Both the position numbers and the translations under genes were made by a program. A stretch of 64,000 bases of DNA from Streptomyces sp. DT2A-34 (GTDB lineage: Bacteria; Actinomycetota; Actinomycetes; Streptomycetales; Streptomycetaceae): assembly GCF_030499515.1 (NCBI RefSeq), contig NZ_JASTWJ010000001.1, forward strand, positions 806,001 through 870,000. Reading direction: 5' to 3'. The notes beneath the pieces are model-generated. The model was not told the DNA's origin and did not search any database. It was given only the letters and a program-made list of their open reading frames with translations. This document shows, piece after piece, positions 45,526-54,591 of this stretch (positions are counted from its first letter, which is position 1; every line of letters starts with the position of its first letter).

Positions 45526-45771
45526 TCAGGTCAGTGGTGGGCCCGGCTCCGGGTTCGGTACCGGCTCCGGCCCCGGGGGGATCGGCGACGGGGAGGGTTC
45601 CGGGGAGGGGCTCGGGCCCGGAGGCGGAACCGGGCTCGGAGGTGGGGGTGGGGTCGGCTCAGGGGGGCGGGCCGGGTCCGGGGGCTGGGGCTCCGGACCC
45701 GGTGTCGGGCCCGGGGTCGGGCTCGGGTGGACAGGATCCGGGTGGACGGGATCCTGGTACGGGTTCGTCAT
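45526..45771 (-). CDS. 81-residue proline-rich peptide
   Basis: ATG 45771, behind GGAGAACGCC, opens a frame to a stop at 45526. The product starts MTNPYQDPVHPDPVHPSP and then consists almost wholly of Pro with Gly, Ser, Glu and Thr, including a PTPGPTPGPEPQ run and a PPPPPSPVPPP run. It has no signal peptide or hydrophobic segment. Low complexity means that an open frame could arise by chance in repetitive GC-rich DNA; the ribosome site, the ATG and the following terminator support it. Function unknown. Confidence 0.5.
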   Translation of the reverse strand: MTNPYQDPVHPDPVHPSPTPGPTPGPEPQPPDPARPPEPTPPPPPSPVPPPGPSPSPEPSPSPIPPGPEPVPNPEPGPPLT

Positions 45772-45879
45772 GGCGTTCTCCGGCCAATCGGTGCGCGTCG
45801 GCTCTGGACTACTCCCCCGCGTACCCGGCGGCCGCGCCGCCAGTCACTCACCCGCGTCACCTCGGGCGCCCAGGTGGGT

Positions 45880-46518
45880 CTACCGCGGGTGCGGAGCCCG
45901 GGCTCCCGCCGCCAGCCCGAGGCGGGGGCTGGACAGTACGGGCACCGGTGTCGTGGTCAGTTGCCGGGCCCGGGTGAGGGAGACCTGGGCGAGGACGATC
46001 GCGTCGGCGTCCGTGACCTCGTCCGCCGCGGATGCCACCAGACGGGCGCAACCGTCGACGTCCCCCGCGTCGAAGCGCTCCCACGCGCCCTCGACGAGGC
46101 GGGTCCGCACGTCGACGGGGCGTCCCGCACGACGGGCCTCCTCCTCGATCAAGGACACCGTCGGACCCAACGTGCTCTCCACCGTGGCCAGGACCACCAC
46201 CCGAGGCCCCTCGGCCACCGCGGCCGCCGCCATCGGACGGTCCACGCGCAGCACCGGCACCCCGGCCTCGGCGGCGGCCGCCTCCGCGATGCCGCCGATG
46301 GTCGAGCAGGTGCACAGCACGGCCCGCGCGCCTTCGGCGACGGCCTTGCGCAGCGCGTCCCGGACGTCGTCCACGACGGCTTCGGGTCCCTCTCGGCGGG
46401 CCCGGGCCAGCAGCTCCTCGTCGACGAAGTGCCGCAGTTCCAGGCCCTGGTGGTCTTCGTCGCGCAGTGCGTCGAAGACCGGGACGTGCAAGGGCGAGGT
46501 GTGCAGGAGGGCGAGCAT
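45880..46518 (-). CDS. Asp/Glu racemase-superfamily protein
   Basis: A 212-residue Rossmann-like protein of the aspartate/glutamate racemase/hydantoin racemase superfamily. The first catalytic Cys is present in VLCTCSTIGG near residue 72, and VVVLATVESTLGPT follows. The second catalytic position, usually a Cys in a GCTH-like motif, is Gln in IVLAQVSLTRA near 180, so racemisation by the two-base mechanism is doubtful and a lyase or decarboxylase-like role is possible. ATG 46518 shares one base with the stop of the GNAT gene. Third gene of the panD operon. Confidence 0.75.
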   Translation of the reverse strand: MLALLHTSPLHVPVFDALRDEDHQGLELRHFVDEELLARARREGPEAVVDDVRDALRKAVAEGARAVLCTCSTIGGIAEAAAAEAGVPVLRVDRPMAAAAVAEGPRVVVLATVESTLGPTVSLIEEEARRAGRPVDVRTRLVEGAWERFDAGDVDGCARLVASAADEVTDADAIVLAQVSLTRARQLTTTPVPVLSSPRLGLAAGARAPHPR

Positions 46519-46862
46519 CAGAACCTTCCCGGGTGCGCCCGCAGCCAGTCCTGCGCCGCCTCCAGCAGGCCGGGGTCGGCTGCCGGTGCCTCGTCGGGGT
46601 GGCGTTCGGCCCACTTCACGACGTACGGGCACAGGGGCGCGACGACGACTCCCTCGCGCGCCGCCGTGCCGTACAGCTCGCGCGCCAGGGTGCCCGCGAT
46701 GCCCTTCCCCTCGTGGGCCGGCTCCACGATGGTGTGAACGGGGACGAGGGCGCGCGCCGGGGATTCGAGGACGAAGTACTCGATGCGGCCGACCACTTCG
46801 TCGCCCTGGAGCGCCTCCAGGCGTCCGGCCGGCCGGTCGTCGCGGATCTCGATGTCAGTCAT
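46518..46862 (-). CDS. Small GNAT-family acetyltransferase-like protein
   Basis: A 114-residue protein with the acetyl-CoA-binding signature VEPAHEGKGIAGTLARELY near residue 48 and a PLCPYVVKWAERHPD end, matching the minimal Gcn5-like family found in many bacteria (PF14542-like). Substrate unknown. The ATG at 46862 is 26 bases after panD, and the stop overlaps the next gene, so the three genes look like one operon. Enterobacterial PanD needs a GNAT-like helper (PanZ) to mature, but this protein does not resemble PanZ beyond the fold. Confidence 0.75.
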   Translation of the reverse strand: MTDIEIRDDRPAGRLEALQGDEVVGRIEYFVLESPARALVPVHTIVEPAHEGKGIAGTLARELYGTAAREGVVVAPLCPYVVKWAERHPDEAPAADPGLLEAAQDWLRAHPGRF

Positions 46863-46888
46863 GGCGCGCTCCTGGTCTTGACCTCGGG

Positions 46889-47311
46889 TCAGGCCGTCGG
46901 CACGGCCTGCGGGCTGCGCTCCTGGTCGGAGCCCGGCACCGGCTCGGACGGGTCGGCGCCCAGGGCCACGATCCGGTTGGCGCCGTCCACGTGCACGACC
47001 CGCGGCTCGAACTGCCGCGCCTCGGCATCGGTCATCTGAGCGTAGCTGATGATGATCACCAGGTCGCCGGGGTGGACGAGATGGGCGGCGGCACCGTTGA
47101 TCCCGATGACCCCCGAGCCGCGCTCGCCCTCGATGACGTACGTCTCCAGGCGGGCGCCGTTGGTGATGTCGACGATGTGGACGAGCTCGCCGGGGAGCAG
47201 GTCGGCGGCGTCGAGCAGGTCCGCGTCGATGGTCACCGATCCCACGTAGTGCAGGTCGGCCTGGGTGACGGTGGCTCGGTGGATCTTGGACTTGAATAGA
47301 GTGCGCAGCAT
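46889..47311 (-). CDS. panD: Aspartate 1-decarboxylase
   Basis: A 140-residue pyruvoyl enzyme making beta-alanine from aspartate for pantothenate and coenzyme A. The self-cleavage site Gly24-Ser25 is present in HYVGSVTID, giving a beta-chain and a pyruvoyl alpha-chain. Other conserved parts are the start [19 protein letters not shown], the [20 protein letters not shown] block and NRIV. Start ATG 47311 behind AGCAGGAG. First gene of a likely panD-GNAT-racemase operon. Confidence 0.96.
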   Translation of the reverse strand: MLRTLFKSKIHRATVTQADLHYVGSVTIDADLLDAADLLPGELVHIVDITNGARLETYVIEGERGSGVIGINGAAAHLVHPGDLVIIISYAQMTDAEARQFEPRVVHVDGANRIVALGADPSEPVPGSDQERSPQAVPTA

Positions 47312-47689
47312 TTGGGTGCTCCTGCTGTTCGGCTCCCTGCCTGCTTGTGCAGGTCAAGGGCGGTTTTCACGCCACAAGGGATGGCGTTGTCGACAGGCGG
47401 AACCAGGGTACGGAACGGCACTCCGGACCGCATTGAGAGCCCCGTCACTGAGCTTGACGTGACGAAGGCAGCGGTGGTCCCGCCTGATCTCCAGGCGAAA
47501 GCCGTCACCCCGTCCGGTACGTCGTGGCGACCACGGAGGCGCCTGACTGCCCGTCAGTCGCGCCGGTTCCGCCGACGGCCGTCCGCAGACCGTGAGACCG
47601 ACGACCAGCACCGCGACGGCTCTCCAGTCCGGCATTATGGGGGCGAACGGAGATCCACCCGTTCTGTGTCGCAGTGGGGGCGAGGGGTA
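47312..47689. other. 378-base spacer between divergent genes
   Basis: Separates panD (minus) from an unknown gene (plus). A short inverted repeat CCTGC-n-GCAGG near 47340-47355 lies in the panD leader. No further frame with a ribosome site, tRNA or long repeat was found. Confidence 0.4.
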
Positions 47690-48289
47690 GTGCCACATCG
47701 GAATTCAGCTGACGATCACCTGCACGCCCTTCACCAGCAGGGCTGGGAGGCCGCGTGTTCGCTCCACCGACACCTGAGCAGTGGAGGAGAGTTGGCCCCG
47801 ATCGCCACTCCGGGCGTGCTGCTCGAAGCGGGTGAGATCGCATACGGCGACGTATCGGCGGATTACGCGCGCTTTTACGGCACGAACGTGACCTACAACC
47901 AGCGCTCGGGCTTCTACTTCGGGTCACCGCTGTTCGTCGCCGCCGGGCTGGTCGGGGACGCGCTCGCCAACAACAGCGCCCGCAACCGGGCGCAGGCGAT
48001 GGCTCAGGCGCAATGGCGCGACTTCTCCCCCTGCCGCGCGATACTCACCGACCGTCGCATGTTGCTGCACGTCGCGGCCGAGAACCGTTGGGTGACGCTT
48101 CGGCACCACGAGATCATCAGCTTTCTTCCCGTGCTCGACCAGTGGGCGTTGTTCACCGACTACCAGCAGTGGGAGCCGATGCGGCTGTCCGGGCCGACCG
48201 TGCCATGGTTCACCGCCGCGACGATCTCCGTGCTCAACCGGGGCCGGTCCGAGTACCAGCAGCTTCCTCCACTGCCGCTGCCCGACTGA
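47690..48289 (+). CDS. Conserved-looking protein of unknown function, 199 residues
   Basis: GTG 47690, behind GGGGGCGAGGGG, opens a 200-codon frame. The product contains ATPGVLLEAGEIAYGDVSAD, a YNQRSGFYFGSPLFVAAGLV patch with small residues that is only moderately hydrophobic, WRDFSPCRAILTDRRMLLHV and a C-terminal SEYQQLPPLPLP. The TDRRMLL and WVTLRHHEI pieces resemble PH-like/bacterial GRAM-type folds in which a small domain reports a protein value, but this is a weak resemblance. No signal peptide. It converges on the Ser/Thr kinase gene. Confidence 0.65.
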   Translation: MPHRNSADDHLHALHQQGWEAACSLHRHLSSGGELAPIATPGVLLEAGEIAYGDVSADYARFYGTNVTYNQRSGFYFGSPLFVAAGLVGDALANNSARNRAQAMAQAQWRDFSPCRAILTDRRMLLHVAAENRWVTLRHHEIISFLPVLDQWALFTDYQQWEPMRLSGPTVPWFTAATISVLNRGRSEYQQLPPLPLPD

Positions 48290-48333
48290 TGTCCGAACCC
48301 GTCAGGCATCCCAGAACCTGAAGGCTCTGTCGG

Positions 48334-49947
48334 TCACTTGCTGCGCTGCAGCGTTCCGGCGTCCTCCACGCTCGTCACCTTGTAGCGCAGACTGCCGTCG
48401 CCCGACGGGGTCAGGACGATGTCGACTTCGTCGACGCAGTTCAACGGGCTGCTCTCCTTGGTGATCTCCTCTCGGACCTGTACCGAATGCCCGGTGTCCA
48501 TGGTGAGGATCCATCGGCCACTGCACGCCAGCGACGGGTAGTCGACGGTGGCCACCTGGTCGCCGAGCTTCCCGCCCTTGTAGTCCACCTTGATCGAGTA
48601 GAGGTCGCCGTCCGACTCGCGCACGTTGCCGGTCCACTTGCCCTTGTAGTCGGCAGGGGACGCCTTCGCGGAGGAAGCCGACCCGGACGCCCCCGAGTCG
48701 CCCGACTTCTCGTTCCCTTTGAGGCCGGGAAGCGTCACGGACAGGACGATGGCGAGTACGGCGACAGCGGCCAAGGCGAGCAGCACGGAGCCGACCCGGC
48801 TTCTGCGGCGGCCGCCCGGCTGGAAGCCGCCCGGTACCGGCGGCATCGGCGGCGTGGCCACCGTTGCACGTGGTGTCGGCATCGGCGGCGTGGGGGTCGG
48901 CGTCGGCGTGGGTACCGGGGGCATCGGTACCGGCGTCGGAGTGCCCGGCGGCGGAGGCGGGACACGCCCGCCCTGCATGGTCGGCAGGGCGTGCACATTG
49001 TCCCCGCCGCGGCCCGCGGCCGGGTTGTCGACCTGGGTCGGCGGCGGCGCGTCCTCGAGGTCGAGGAGGCTGGAGGCGTGCCGGCCGAGCTCCGCTATCA
49101 GGGTGCCCGGAAGCCACGCGTCCGAGGTGGCATCCGCAGTGGCTGCCTCTGCCGTCGCCACGATCTCGGACAGCGGAATTCGGTTCTCGGGCTGCTTGGC
49201 GAGGCACCGCCCCACGAGCTCGGCCAGCGGCTCGGGCATCCCCGCCAGGTCCGGGTCGTCCTCGGTCGCCCGCAGCATGATCGCGTGGGCGCCGCTGTCC
49301 GGGCCACCGAATGCCTGTCGGCCCGTAGCGGCGAACACCAGCACCAGGCCGAGGCTGAACACGTCGCTCAGCCCGGTGATCTCGCTGCCCAGGATCTGCT
49401 CGGGCGACATGTACCCCGGAGAGCCGACCATCGCACCGGTGCGGGTCAGCACGCTGGCGTCCGCCGCGCGGGCGACACCGAAGTCGATCACCCGGGGACC
49501 GTTGACCGTCAGCATGACGTTGGACGGCTTGAGGTCCCGGTGCACCAGCCCGCAGCCGTGGATGCTCTGCAGCGCACGCGCCAGACCGGAGGCCAGGTGC
49601 CACACCGACTGCTCCGGCAGCGGCCCGCAGATCTCGGTCACCGCCTGGTGCAATGTGGGGCCGGCGACATAGCCGGTGGCAACCCAGGGCGTGTCCGCCT
49701 CGGTGTCGGCGTCCAGGACCGGGGCCGTCCACTCCCCGCCCACCCGCCGCGCCGCGGCCACCTCCGCGCGGAACCGGCGGCGGAACTCCGCGTCGTACGC
49801 CAACTGCGCGTGGACCAGCTTCACGGCGACCGTGCGCCCCCGCTGCGACCGCCCGAGGAACACCTGCCCCATGCCCCCGGCCCCGAGCCGTCGGAGCAAC
49901 CGGTAGTCCCCGACCTGCGTGGGATCGCCGGGCCGCAAGTTCTCCAT
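48334..49947 (-). CDS. Membrane-anchored Ser/Thr protein kinase with extracellular domain
   Basis: A 537-residue Hanks-type kinase. Glycine loop LGAGGMGQVF near 22-31, Lys43, HRDLKPSN with Asp138, DFG at 155-157, and GSPGYMSPEQ in the activation region are all intact, so it should be active. After the kinase domain (about 15-265) comes a Pro/Thr-rich linker (MPPVPTPTPTPTPPMPTPR), one transmembrane helix (about 385-405; VLLALAAVAVLAIVLSVTLP) and a C-terminal domain outside the cell (ADYKGKWTGNVRESDGDLYS) that probably senses a ligand. Start ATG 49947. Confidence 0.93.
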   Translation of the reverse strand: MENLRPGDPTQVGDYRLLRRLGAGGMGQVFLGRSQRGRTVAVKLVHAQLAYDAEFRRRFRAEVAAARRVGGEWTAPVLDADTEADTPWVATGYVAGPTLHQAVTEICGPLPEQSVWHLASGLARALQSIHGCGLVHRDLKPSNVMLTVNGPRVIDFGVARAADASVLTRTGAMVGSPGYMSPEQILGSEITGLSDVFSLGLVLVFAATGRQAFGGPDSGAHAIMLRATEDDPDLAGMPEPLAELVGRCLAKQPENRIPLSEIVATAEAATADATSDAWLPGTLIAELGRHASSLLDLEDAPPPTQVDNPAAGRGGDNVHALPTMQGGRVPPPPPGTPTPVPMPPVPTPTPTPTPPMPTPRATVATPPMPPVPGGFQPGGRRRSRVGSVLLALAAVAVLAIVLSVTLPGLKGNEKSGDSGASGSASSAKASPADYKGKWTGNVRESDGDLYSIKVDYKGGKLGDQVATVDYPSLACSGRWILTMDTGHSVQVREEITKESSPLNCVDEVDIVLTPSGDGSLRYKVTSVEDAGTLQRSK

Positions 49948-50232
49948 GATCGTTTCGTCCCCCTGTTTTTCCCTCGCCCGAGTGCTGCGGACAGTGGTGC
50001 ACTCGGTACGGGCTCAGCGTGGCACTACAGCCCGACGCTCATTACAACATCACCGGTTGCGCCTGCGGGCGTCACAGCTGGATCACGGCCGCGATCGAGC
50101 GACGTCGGCCGAGGTGTGGTGAGGACAGCGCATCGACCCGACTCTCTCCCCGGGATTGGCCCTCGTGCGCGCGGGTACTCAGACGATCTTCAGGAGACCG
50201 GCGGTCGGCCGCCGTGGAAAGGAGAAGCAGCC

Positions 50233-51528
50233 GTGCCTGACGAGAAGGTGAAGAACGTCTTCGTGATCGGGCTCGACGAGGCGAATCTGCCGACCCTCCG
50301 GCAGATCCCTGGAGCCGAGTCGCTGTGCTTCCACCAGTTGCTGACGATCGATGAACTGCAGGTCGGCGAGGTGCGGTTGCCCGCTCTGATCGACAAGGCG
50401 CAGGCCGTGCTGGACGCCTTCGAGGGAAGTGTCGACGCGATCGTGGGCTACTGGGACTTCCCGGTCAGCACCCTCGTCCCGATCCTGAGCGAGCGCTACG
50501 GCACCCGCAGCACGAGCCTGGAGTCGGTGGTGAAGTGCGAGCACAAGTACTGGAGCCGGCTGGAGCAGCAGAAGGTCACCGACAGGCACCCGCGCTTCGG
50601 CAGGGTCGACCTGGCGGCCGATCCGCCGCGGCCGCCCGAGAACCTCGGGTTCCCGATGTGGGTCAAGCCCGCGCTCTCGTACTCCTCCGAACTCGCCTTC
50701 GGAGTCGGGGACGACGAGGAGTTCCGCGCGGCCGTCGCCGAGATACGCGAGGGCATCGGTCGGATCGGCCGCCCCTTCGAGCATGTCCTCGACCGTATCG
50801 GCCTGCCCCCGGAGATGGCCGGCGTCGGCGGCCGGGTCTGCCTGGCGGAGGAGGCGATGTCCGGGGTCCAGGTCGCCGTGGAGGGATACGTCCACCGGGG
50901 CGAGGTGACCGTCTACGGGGTCCTGGACTCCATCAACTACCCCGATTCGCCGTGCTTTTTGCGCCACCAGTACCCCTCGACGCTGCCGCAACCGGTCATC
51001 GCGCAGCTCCACGACGTCAGCGAGCGCGTGATGCGACAGATCGGAATGGACTCGGCCACCTTCAGCATCGAGTACTTCTACGACCCGCGGACCCAGGGGA
51101 TCAGCCTGCTGGAGATCAACCCCCGGCACTCCCAGTCGCACGCGGAGCTGTTCCAGTACGTCGACGGCGTGCCCAACCACCACTGCATGGTCCGCCTCGC
51201 TCTCGGCGAGGACCCGCGCATGCCGCACCGCGAGGGCCCGTACGCGATGGCGGCTAAGTGGTACCACCGCTGGTTCACCGACGGCGTGGTGCGCCGTGTT
51301 CCCGGGCCCGAGGACATCGCGCGCATCGAGCGGGAGACCCCGGGCGTGCGCATCGACGTGGTCCCCGAGAAGGGCAGCAGGCTGTCGGACCTGACTCAAC
51401 AGGACAGCTACAGCTACGAGTTGGCGCACATCTTCACCGGCGGGGCGAACGAGGAGGAGCTGCGGGAGAAGTACGACCACTGCGTGGCCGCCCTGGGCCT
51501 CGCCTTCGAGGAAGCCCCGCGAGAGTAA
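50233..51528 (+). CDS. ATP-grasp ligase of unknown substrate
   Basis: A 431-residue ATP-grasp-fold enzyme. The N-terminal domain (about 1-105; VFVIGLDEANLPTLRQI) precedes the ATP site: LGFPMWVKPALSYSS near 138-152 with the Lys that binds ATP phosphates, AEEAMSGVQVAVEGYV near 210, and the metal-binding LLEINPRHSQSHAELF near 295-310. It resembles carboxylate-amine ligases and biotin-carboxylase-like stand-alone ligases rather than a known biosynthetic protein. Start GTG 50233 behind GGAAAGGAG. A CocE-family hydrolase gene follows after 15 bases, so the two are co-transcribed. Confidence 0.82.
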   Translation: MPDEKVKNVFVIGLDEANLPTLRQIPGAESLCFHQLLTIDELQVGEVRLPALIDKAQAVLDAFEGSVDAIVGYWDFPVSTLVPILSERYGTRSTSLESVVKCEHKYWSRLEQQKVTDRHPRFGRVDLAADPPRPPENLGFPMWVKPALSYSSELAFGVGDDEEFRAAVAEIREGIGRIGRPFEHVLDRIGLPPEMAGVGGRVCLAEEAMSGVQVAVEGYVHRGEVTVYGVLDSINYPDSPCFLRHQYPSTLPQPVIAQLHDVSERVMRQIGMDSATFSIEYFYDPRTQGISLLEINPRHSQSHAELFQYVDGVPNHHCMVRLALGEDPRMPHREGPYAMAAKWYHRWFTDGVVRRVPGPEDIARIERETPGVRIDVVPEKGSRLSDLTQQDSYSYELAHIFTGGANEEELREKYDHCVAALGLAFEEAPRE

Positions 51529-51543
51529 GGAGCACGTCGGTCC

Positions 51544-53598
51544 ATGCGTTACGTGACCAACCTGCCGTACGCGACCAAGGAAGAAGAGCACGTCACGATC
51601 CCCATGTCCGACGGGGTCCGGCTCTCCGCGCACATCTGGCGCCCCACCTCCTCGGACCACGAGCCGGTGCCCGCGGTGCTGGAGTACATCCCGTACCGCA
51701 AACGCGATCTGACGGCCGTACGCGACTCGATCCACCACCCCTACATCGCCGGGCACGGCTACGCCTGCGTCCGCGTCGACCTGCGCGGCACCGGCGATTC
51801 CGAGGGGGTGCTGCGGGACGAGTACCTGGAGCGGGAGCAGGCCGACGCGGAGGAGGTCCTGGCCTGGCTGGCGGAGCAGCCGTGGTGCGACGGCGGTACG
51901 GGGATGATGGGCATCTCCTGGGGCGCGTTCGCGGCGCTGCAGGCGGCGGCCCGCCGGCCGCCGAGTCTGAAGGCCATCGTCATCGCGTCCTTCACCGACG
52001 ACCGGCACGCCGACGACATGCACTACATGGGCGGCGCCCTGCTGTCGGACAACCTGGCCGAGGCGGGCACCATGTTCGCCTACGGCACCTGTCCCCCGGA
52101 CCCCGCCGTGGTCGGTGACCGCTGGCGCGAGATGTGGCTCGAACGGCTGGAGCACACGGAGCCCTGGGTCCTGCCGTGGCTCCGTCACCAGCGCCGCGAC
52201 GACTACTGGCGGCACGCCTCGGTGTGCGAGGACTACAAGAGCGTGCGCTGCCCGGTGCTGGCCTCCAGCGGCTGGGCGGACGGCTACTCCAACGCCGTGA
52301 CCCGGCTGCTCGGCAACCTGGACGTGCCCCGCAAGGGGCTGATCGGCCCCTGGTCGCACAAGTTCCCCCACCTCGGGGAGCCGGGTCCCGCCATCGGCTA
52401 CCTCCAGGAGGTCGTGCGGTGGTGGGACCACTGGCTCAAGGGCGTCGACAACGGCGTCATGGACGGACCCATGCTGCGGACGTGGATGCAGGACAGCGTG
52501 CCGCCCTCCACCTCCTACGAGGAGCGGCCGGGACGCTGGGTCGGGGAGCCCGAGTGGCCCTCCCCGCACCTCCGGCAGGTCACCCATCCGCTCACCCGGC
52601 ACCGGATCGGACCTCCGCAGGACGCGGCAGGCGAGGGGACAGGTGAGGGAGAGTCGCCCGACGGCGAGGCGATGACCGTGCGGTCGCCGCTGTCCGTCGG
52701 CCAGTTCGCGGGCAAGTGGGCCTCCTACAACGCGCCACCGGACCTGCCGTACGACCAGCGCGAGGAGGACGGCGGTTCCCTCGTCTTCGACAGCGAGCCC
52801 CTCACCGAACGGCTGGAGATACTCGGCTCACCGAGCGTGGAGCTCGATCTGTCCGTCAGTGAGCCGGTCGCCATGGTGGCCGCGCGCCTGTCCGACGTGA
52901 GCCCCGACGGCGCCGCGACCCGCGTCTCGTACGGCCTGCTCAACCTCACCCGACGCGACAGCACGGAGTCCCCCGAGCCGCTGGAACCGGGCCGGCGCTG
53001 TCGTGCCACCATCCCGCTGAACGGAGTGGCGCAGGCGTTCCCGCCGGGTCACCGCATCAGGCTCTCCCTCTCCACGTCCTACTGGCCGCTGGCCTGGCCG
53101 CCGCCGAAGCCGACGCTGCTCAGCGTCCACGAGCACTCCAGCACACTCACCCTCCCGGTCCGGCCGGTCGACGAACCCGATGACGTGCCGCCGAGCCCCT
53201 TCGACGAACCCGAAGGCACACCCCCGCTCCCCACCCATCAGCTGACGCCGTCCGATGAGCGGTGGGAGGTGAAGCGGGACCTGGTCGGCTACCACGCCGA
53301 GCTGGAGATCGTGAAGGATCGCGGCACGGTCCGCTTCGACGGCATCGACCTCGAGGCCGGCCGCCGCGCCTACGAACGCTATGCGTCGATCGCCGACGAC
53401 TTCACGTCGGTGACCGGCGAATCCACGTGGACCATGAGGTTCCATCGGGGCGACTGGGACGTACGGGTCGTGACCCACACCGCGCTCAGCTGCGACCGGG
53501 AGAACTTCTTCGTGGACGCCACCCTGGACGCGTACGAGGCCGACCGCCGTGTCTTCTCCCGCACATGGAACGAGCGCGTGCCACGCGATCTGCTCTGA
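51544..53598 (+). CDS. CocE/NonD-family (S15) hydrolase
   Basis: A 684-residue alpha/beta-hydrolase of the X-Pro dipeptidyl-peptidase/cocaine esterase/glutaryl-7-ACA acylase class. The nucleophile Ser125 lies in GISWGAF, the oxyanion/second strand shows VDLRGTGDSEG near 78-88, and a C-terminal jelly-roll (about 440-600) is typical of the family. No signal peptide, so it acts inside the cell. Start ATG 51544 behind AAGGAG. It is the second gene of the ATP-grasp operon; one enzyme would build an amide or ester, the other would break one, but no substrate is known. Confidence 0.86.
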   Translation: MRYVTNLPYATKEEEHVTIPMSDGVRLSAHIWRPTSSDHEPVPAVLEYIPYRKRDLTAVRDSIHHPYIAGHGYACVRVDLRGTGDSEGVLRDEYLEREQADAEEVLAWLAEQPWCDGGTGMMGISWGAFAALQAAARRPPSLKAIVIASFTDDRHADDMHYMGGALLSDNLAEAGTMFAYGTCPPDPAVVGDRWREMWLERLEHTEPWVLPWLRHQRRDDYWRHASVCEDYKSVRCPVLASSGWADGYSNAVTRLLGNLDVPRKGLIGPWSHKFPHLGEPGPAIGYLQEVVRWWDHWLKGVDNGVMDGPMLRTWMQDSVPPSTSYEERPGRWVGEPEWPSPHLRQVTHPLTRHRIGPPQDAAGEGTGEGESPDGEAMTVRSPLSVGQFAGKWASYNAPPDLPYDQREEDGGSLVFDSEPLTERLEILGSPSVELDLSVSEPVAMVAARLSDVSPDGAATRVSYGLLNLTRRDSTESPEPLEPGRRCRATIPLNGVAQAFPPGHRIRLSLSTSYWPLAWPPPKPTLLSVHEHSSTLTLPVRPVDEPDDVPPSPFDEPEGTPPLPTHQLTPSDERWEVKRDLVGYHAELEIVKDRGTVRFDGIDLEAGRRAYERYASIADDFTSVTGESTWTMRFHRGDWDVRVVTHTALSCDRENFFVDATLDAYEADRRVFSRTWNERVPRDLL

Positions 53599-53605
53599 CG
53601 TGCGC

Positions 53606-54427
53606 TCAGGGGCGCCGCCAGGAGTCGTCCGGGAGATGCGAACCTGCCTGCGGTCCCATCCGGAGCATCCCTCCGTCCACCACCCATGAGGCGCCCGTGA
53701 CATAGGACGCGTCCGGGCCGGCGAGGAAGGCGATCACGGCCGCGACCTCCCGGGCGTCGCCCGGGCGGCCCAACGGCACGCCGGGCCGCCGTTCGGCGGT
53801 GACGTCGGTGTCCGTCTGGCCCGTCATCGGTGTGGCGATCTCCCCGGGAGCGACGGCGTTGACGGTGATCCCGTGCTCGGCCAGTTCCAGCGCCATGACC
53901 TGGGTGAGCAGCCCGAGCCCGCCCTTGGCCGCGCAGTACGGCGCCGCGCCCACGCGTGGTTGGTGCTCGTGGACACTGGTGACGTTGATGATCCGGCCGC
54001 CGCCGCCCTGCCCGATCATGCGGTGGGCGGCGCGCTGACCGCACAGGAACGGTCCGACCAGATCGACGTCGATGACCTGGCGCACGGTAGCGAGGTCCAG
54101 GTCCAGGAACGGGGTCATCGTGCCGGTCCCGGCGTTGTTCACCAGTACGTCGATCCTGCCGAGTTCGTCGGCCAGCCGGTCGACGACCCCCGCGGCCTCC
54201 GGTAGCCGGGTCAGGTCCAGCTGCTCGATCGCGGCCCGACGCCCGGTCGCCCGTACCTCGTCCGCCGTCCGCCGTGCCCCCGCGTCATCGCGGTGCCAGG
54301 TGATGCCGATGTCCATGCCGGCCTCCGCCAGCCGAACAGCGGTGGCGCGGCCGATACCGGAGTCGGATCCGGTGATCAGGGCCACGGGGGCGGTTCCAGG
54401 GCCGGGGGCGTCGTGCTGCGGTTCCAT
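53606..54427 (-). CDS. Short-chain dehydrogenase/reductase
   Basis: A 273-residue SDR with cofactor motif TGSDSGIG near residue 21, NNAGTG near 97, and Tyr-Lys in YCAAKGG near 165, plus the usual PGEIATPMT loop. It resembles glucose-1-dehydrogenase/3-oxoacyl-ACP-reductase-type SDRs; the substrate is unknown. Start ATG 54427 behind GGAG. It converges on the CocE gene (seven-base gap) and diverges from the helical-protein gene. Confidence 0.85.
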   Translation of the reverse strand: MEPQHDAPGPGTAPVALITGSDSGIGRATAVRLAEAGMDIGITWHRDDAGARRTADEVRATGRRAAIEQLDLTRLPEAAGVVDRLADELGRIDVLVNNAGTGTMTPFLDLDLATVRQVIDVDLVGPFLCGQRAAHRMIGQGGGGRIINVTSVHEHQPRVGAAPYCAAKGGLGLLTQVMALELAEHGITVNAVAPGEIATPMTGQTDTDVTAERRPGVPLGRPGDAREVAAVIAFLAGPDASYVTGASWVVDGGMLRMGPQAGSHLPDDSWRRP

Positions 54428-54591
54428 GAAGGCTCCAGGTGTCGCGTCCGGTGCGGCCACCGCGTACCCCGCACCGCTCCCACCACACGGGTGTCGGCGT
54501 TTCTCCGGAGCTCGCAGCCCGGCACACCGCGTTTCCGGGAAAAGGCCGGCGGGCACCCGGCGTGCAGGTAGCCGGGCGGAAGGGACACGCC

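Noticed and set aside
45540..45770. Plus-strand Gly-rich frame opposite the proline-rich peptide
   Set aside because: It is the complement of a Pro-rich coding run and has no ribosome site; the minus-strand frame is better supported.
46518..46862. PanZ-type activator of PanD
   Set aside because: Only the general GNAT fold and gene linkage are shared; the sequence fits the minimal Gcn5-like family instead.
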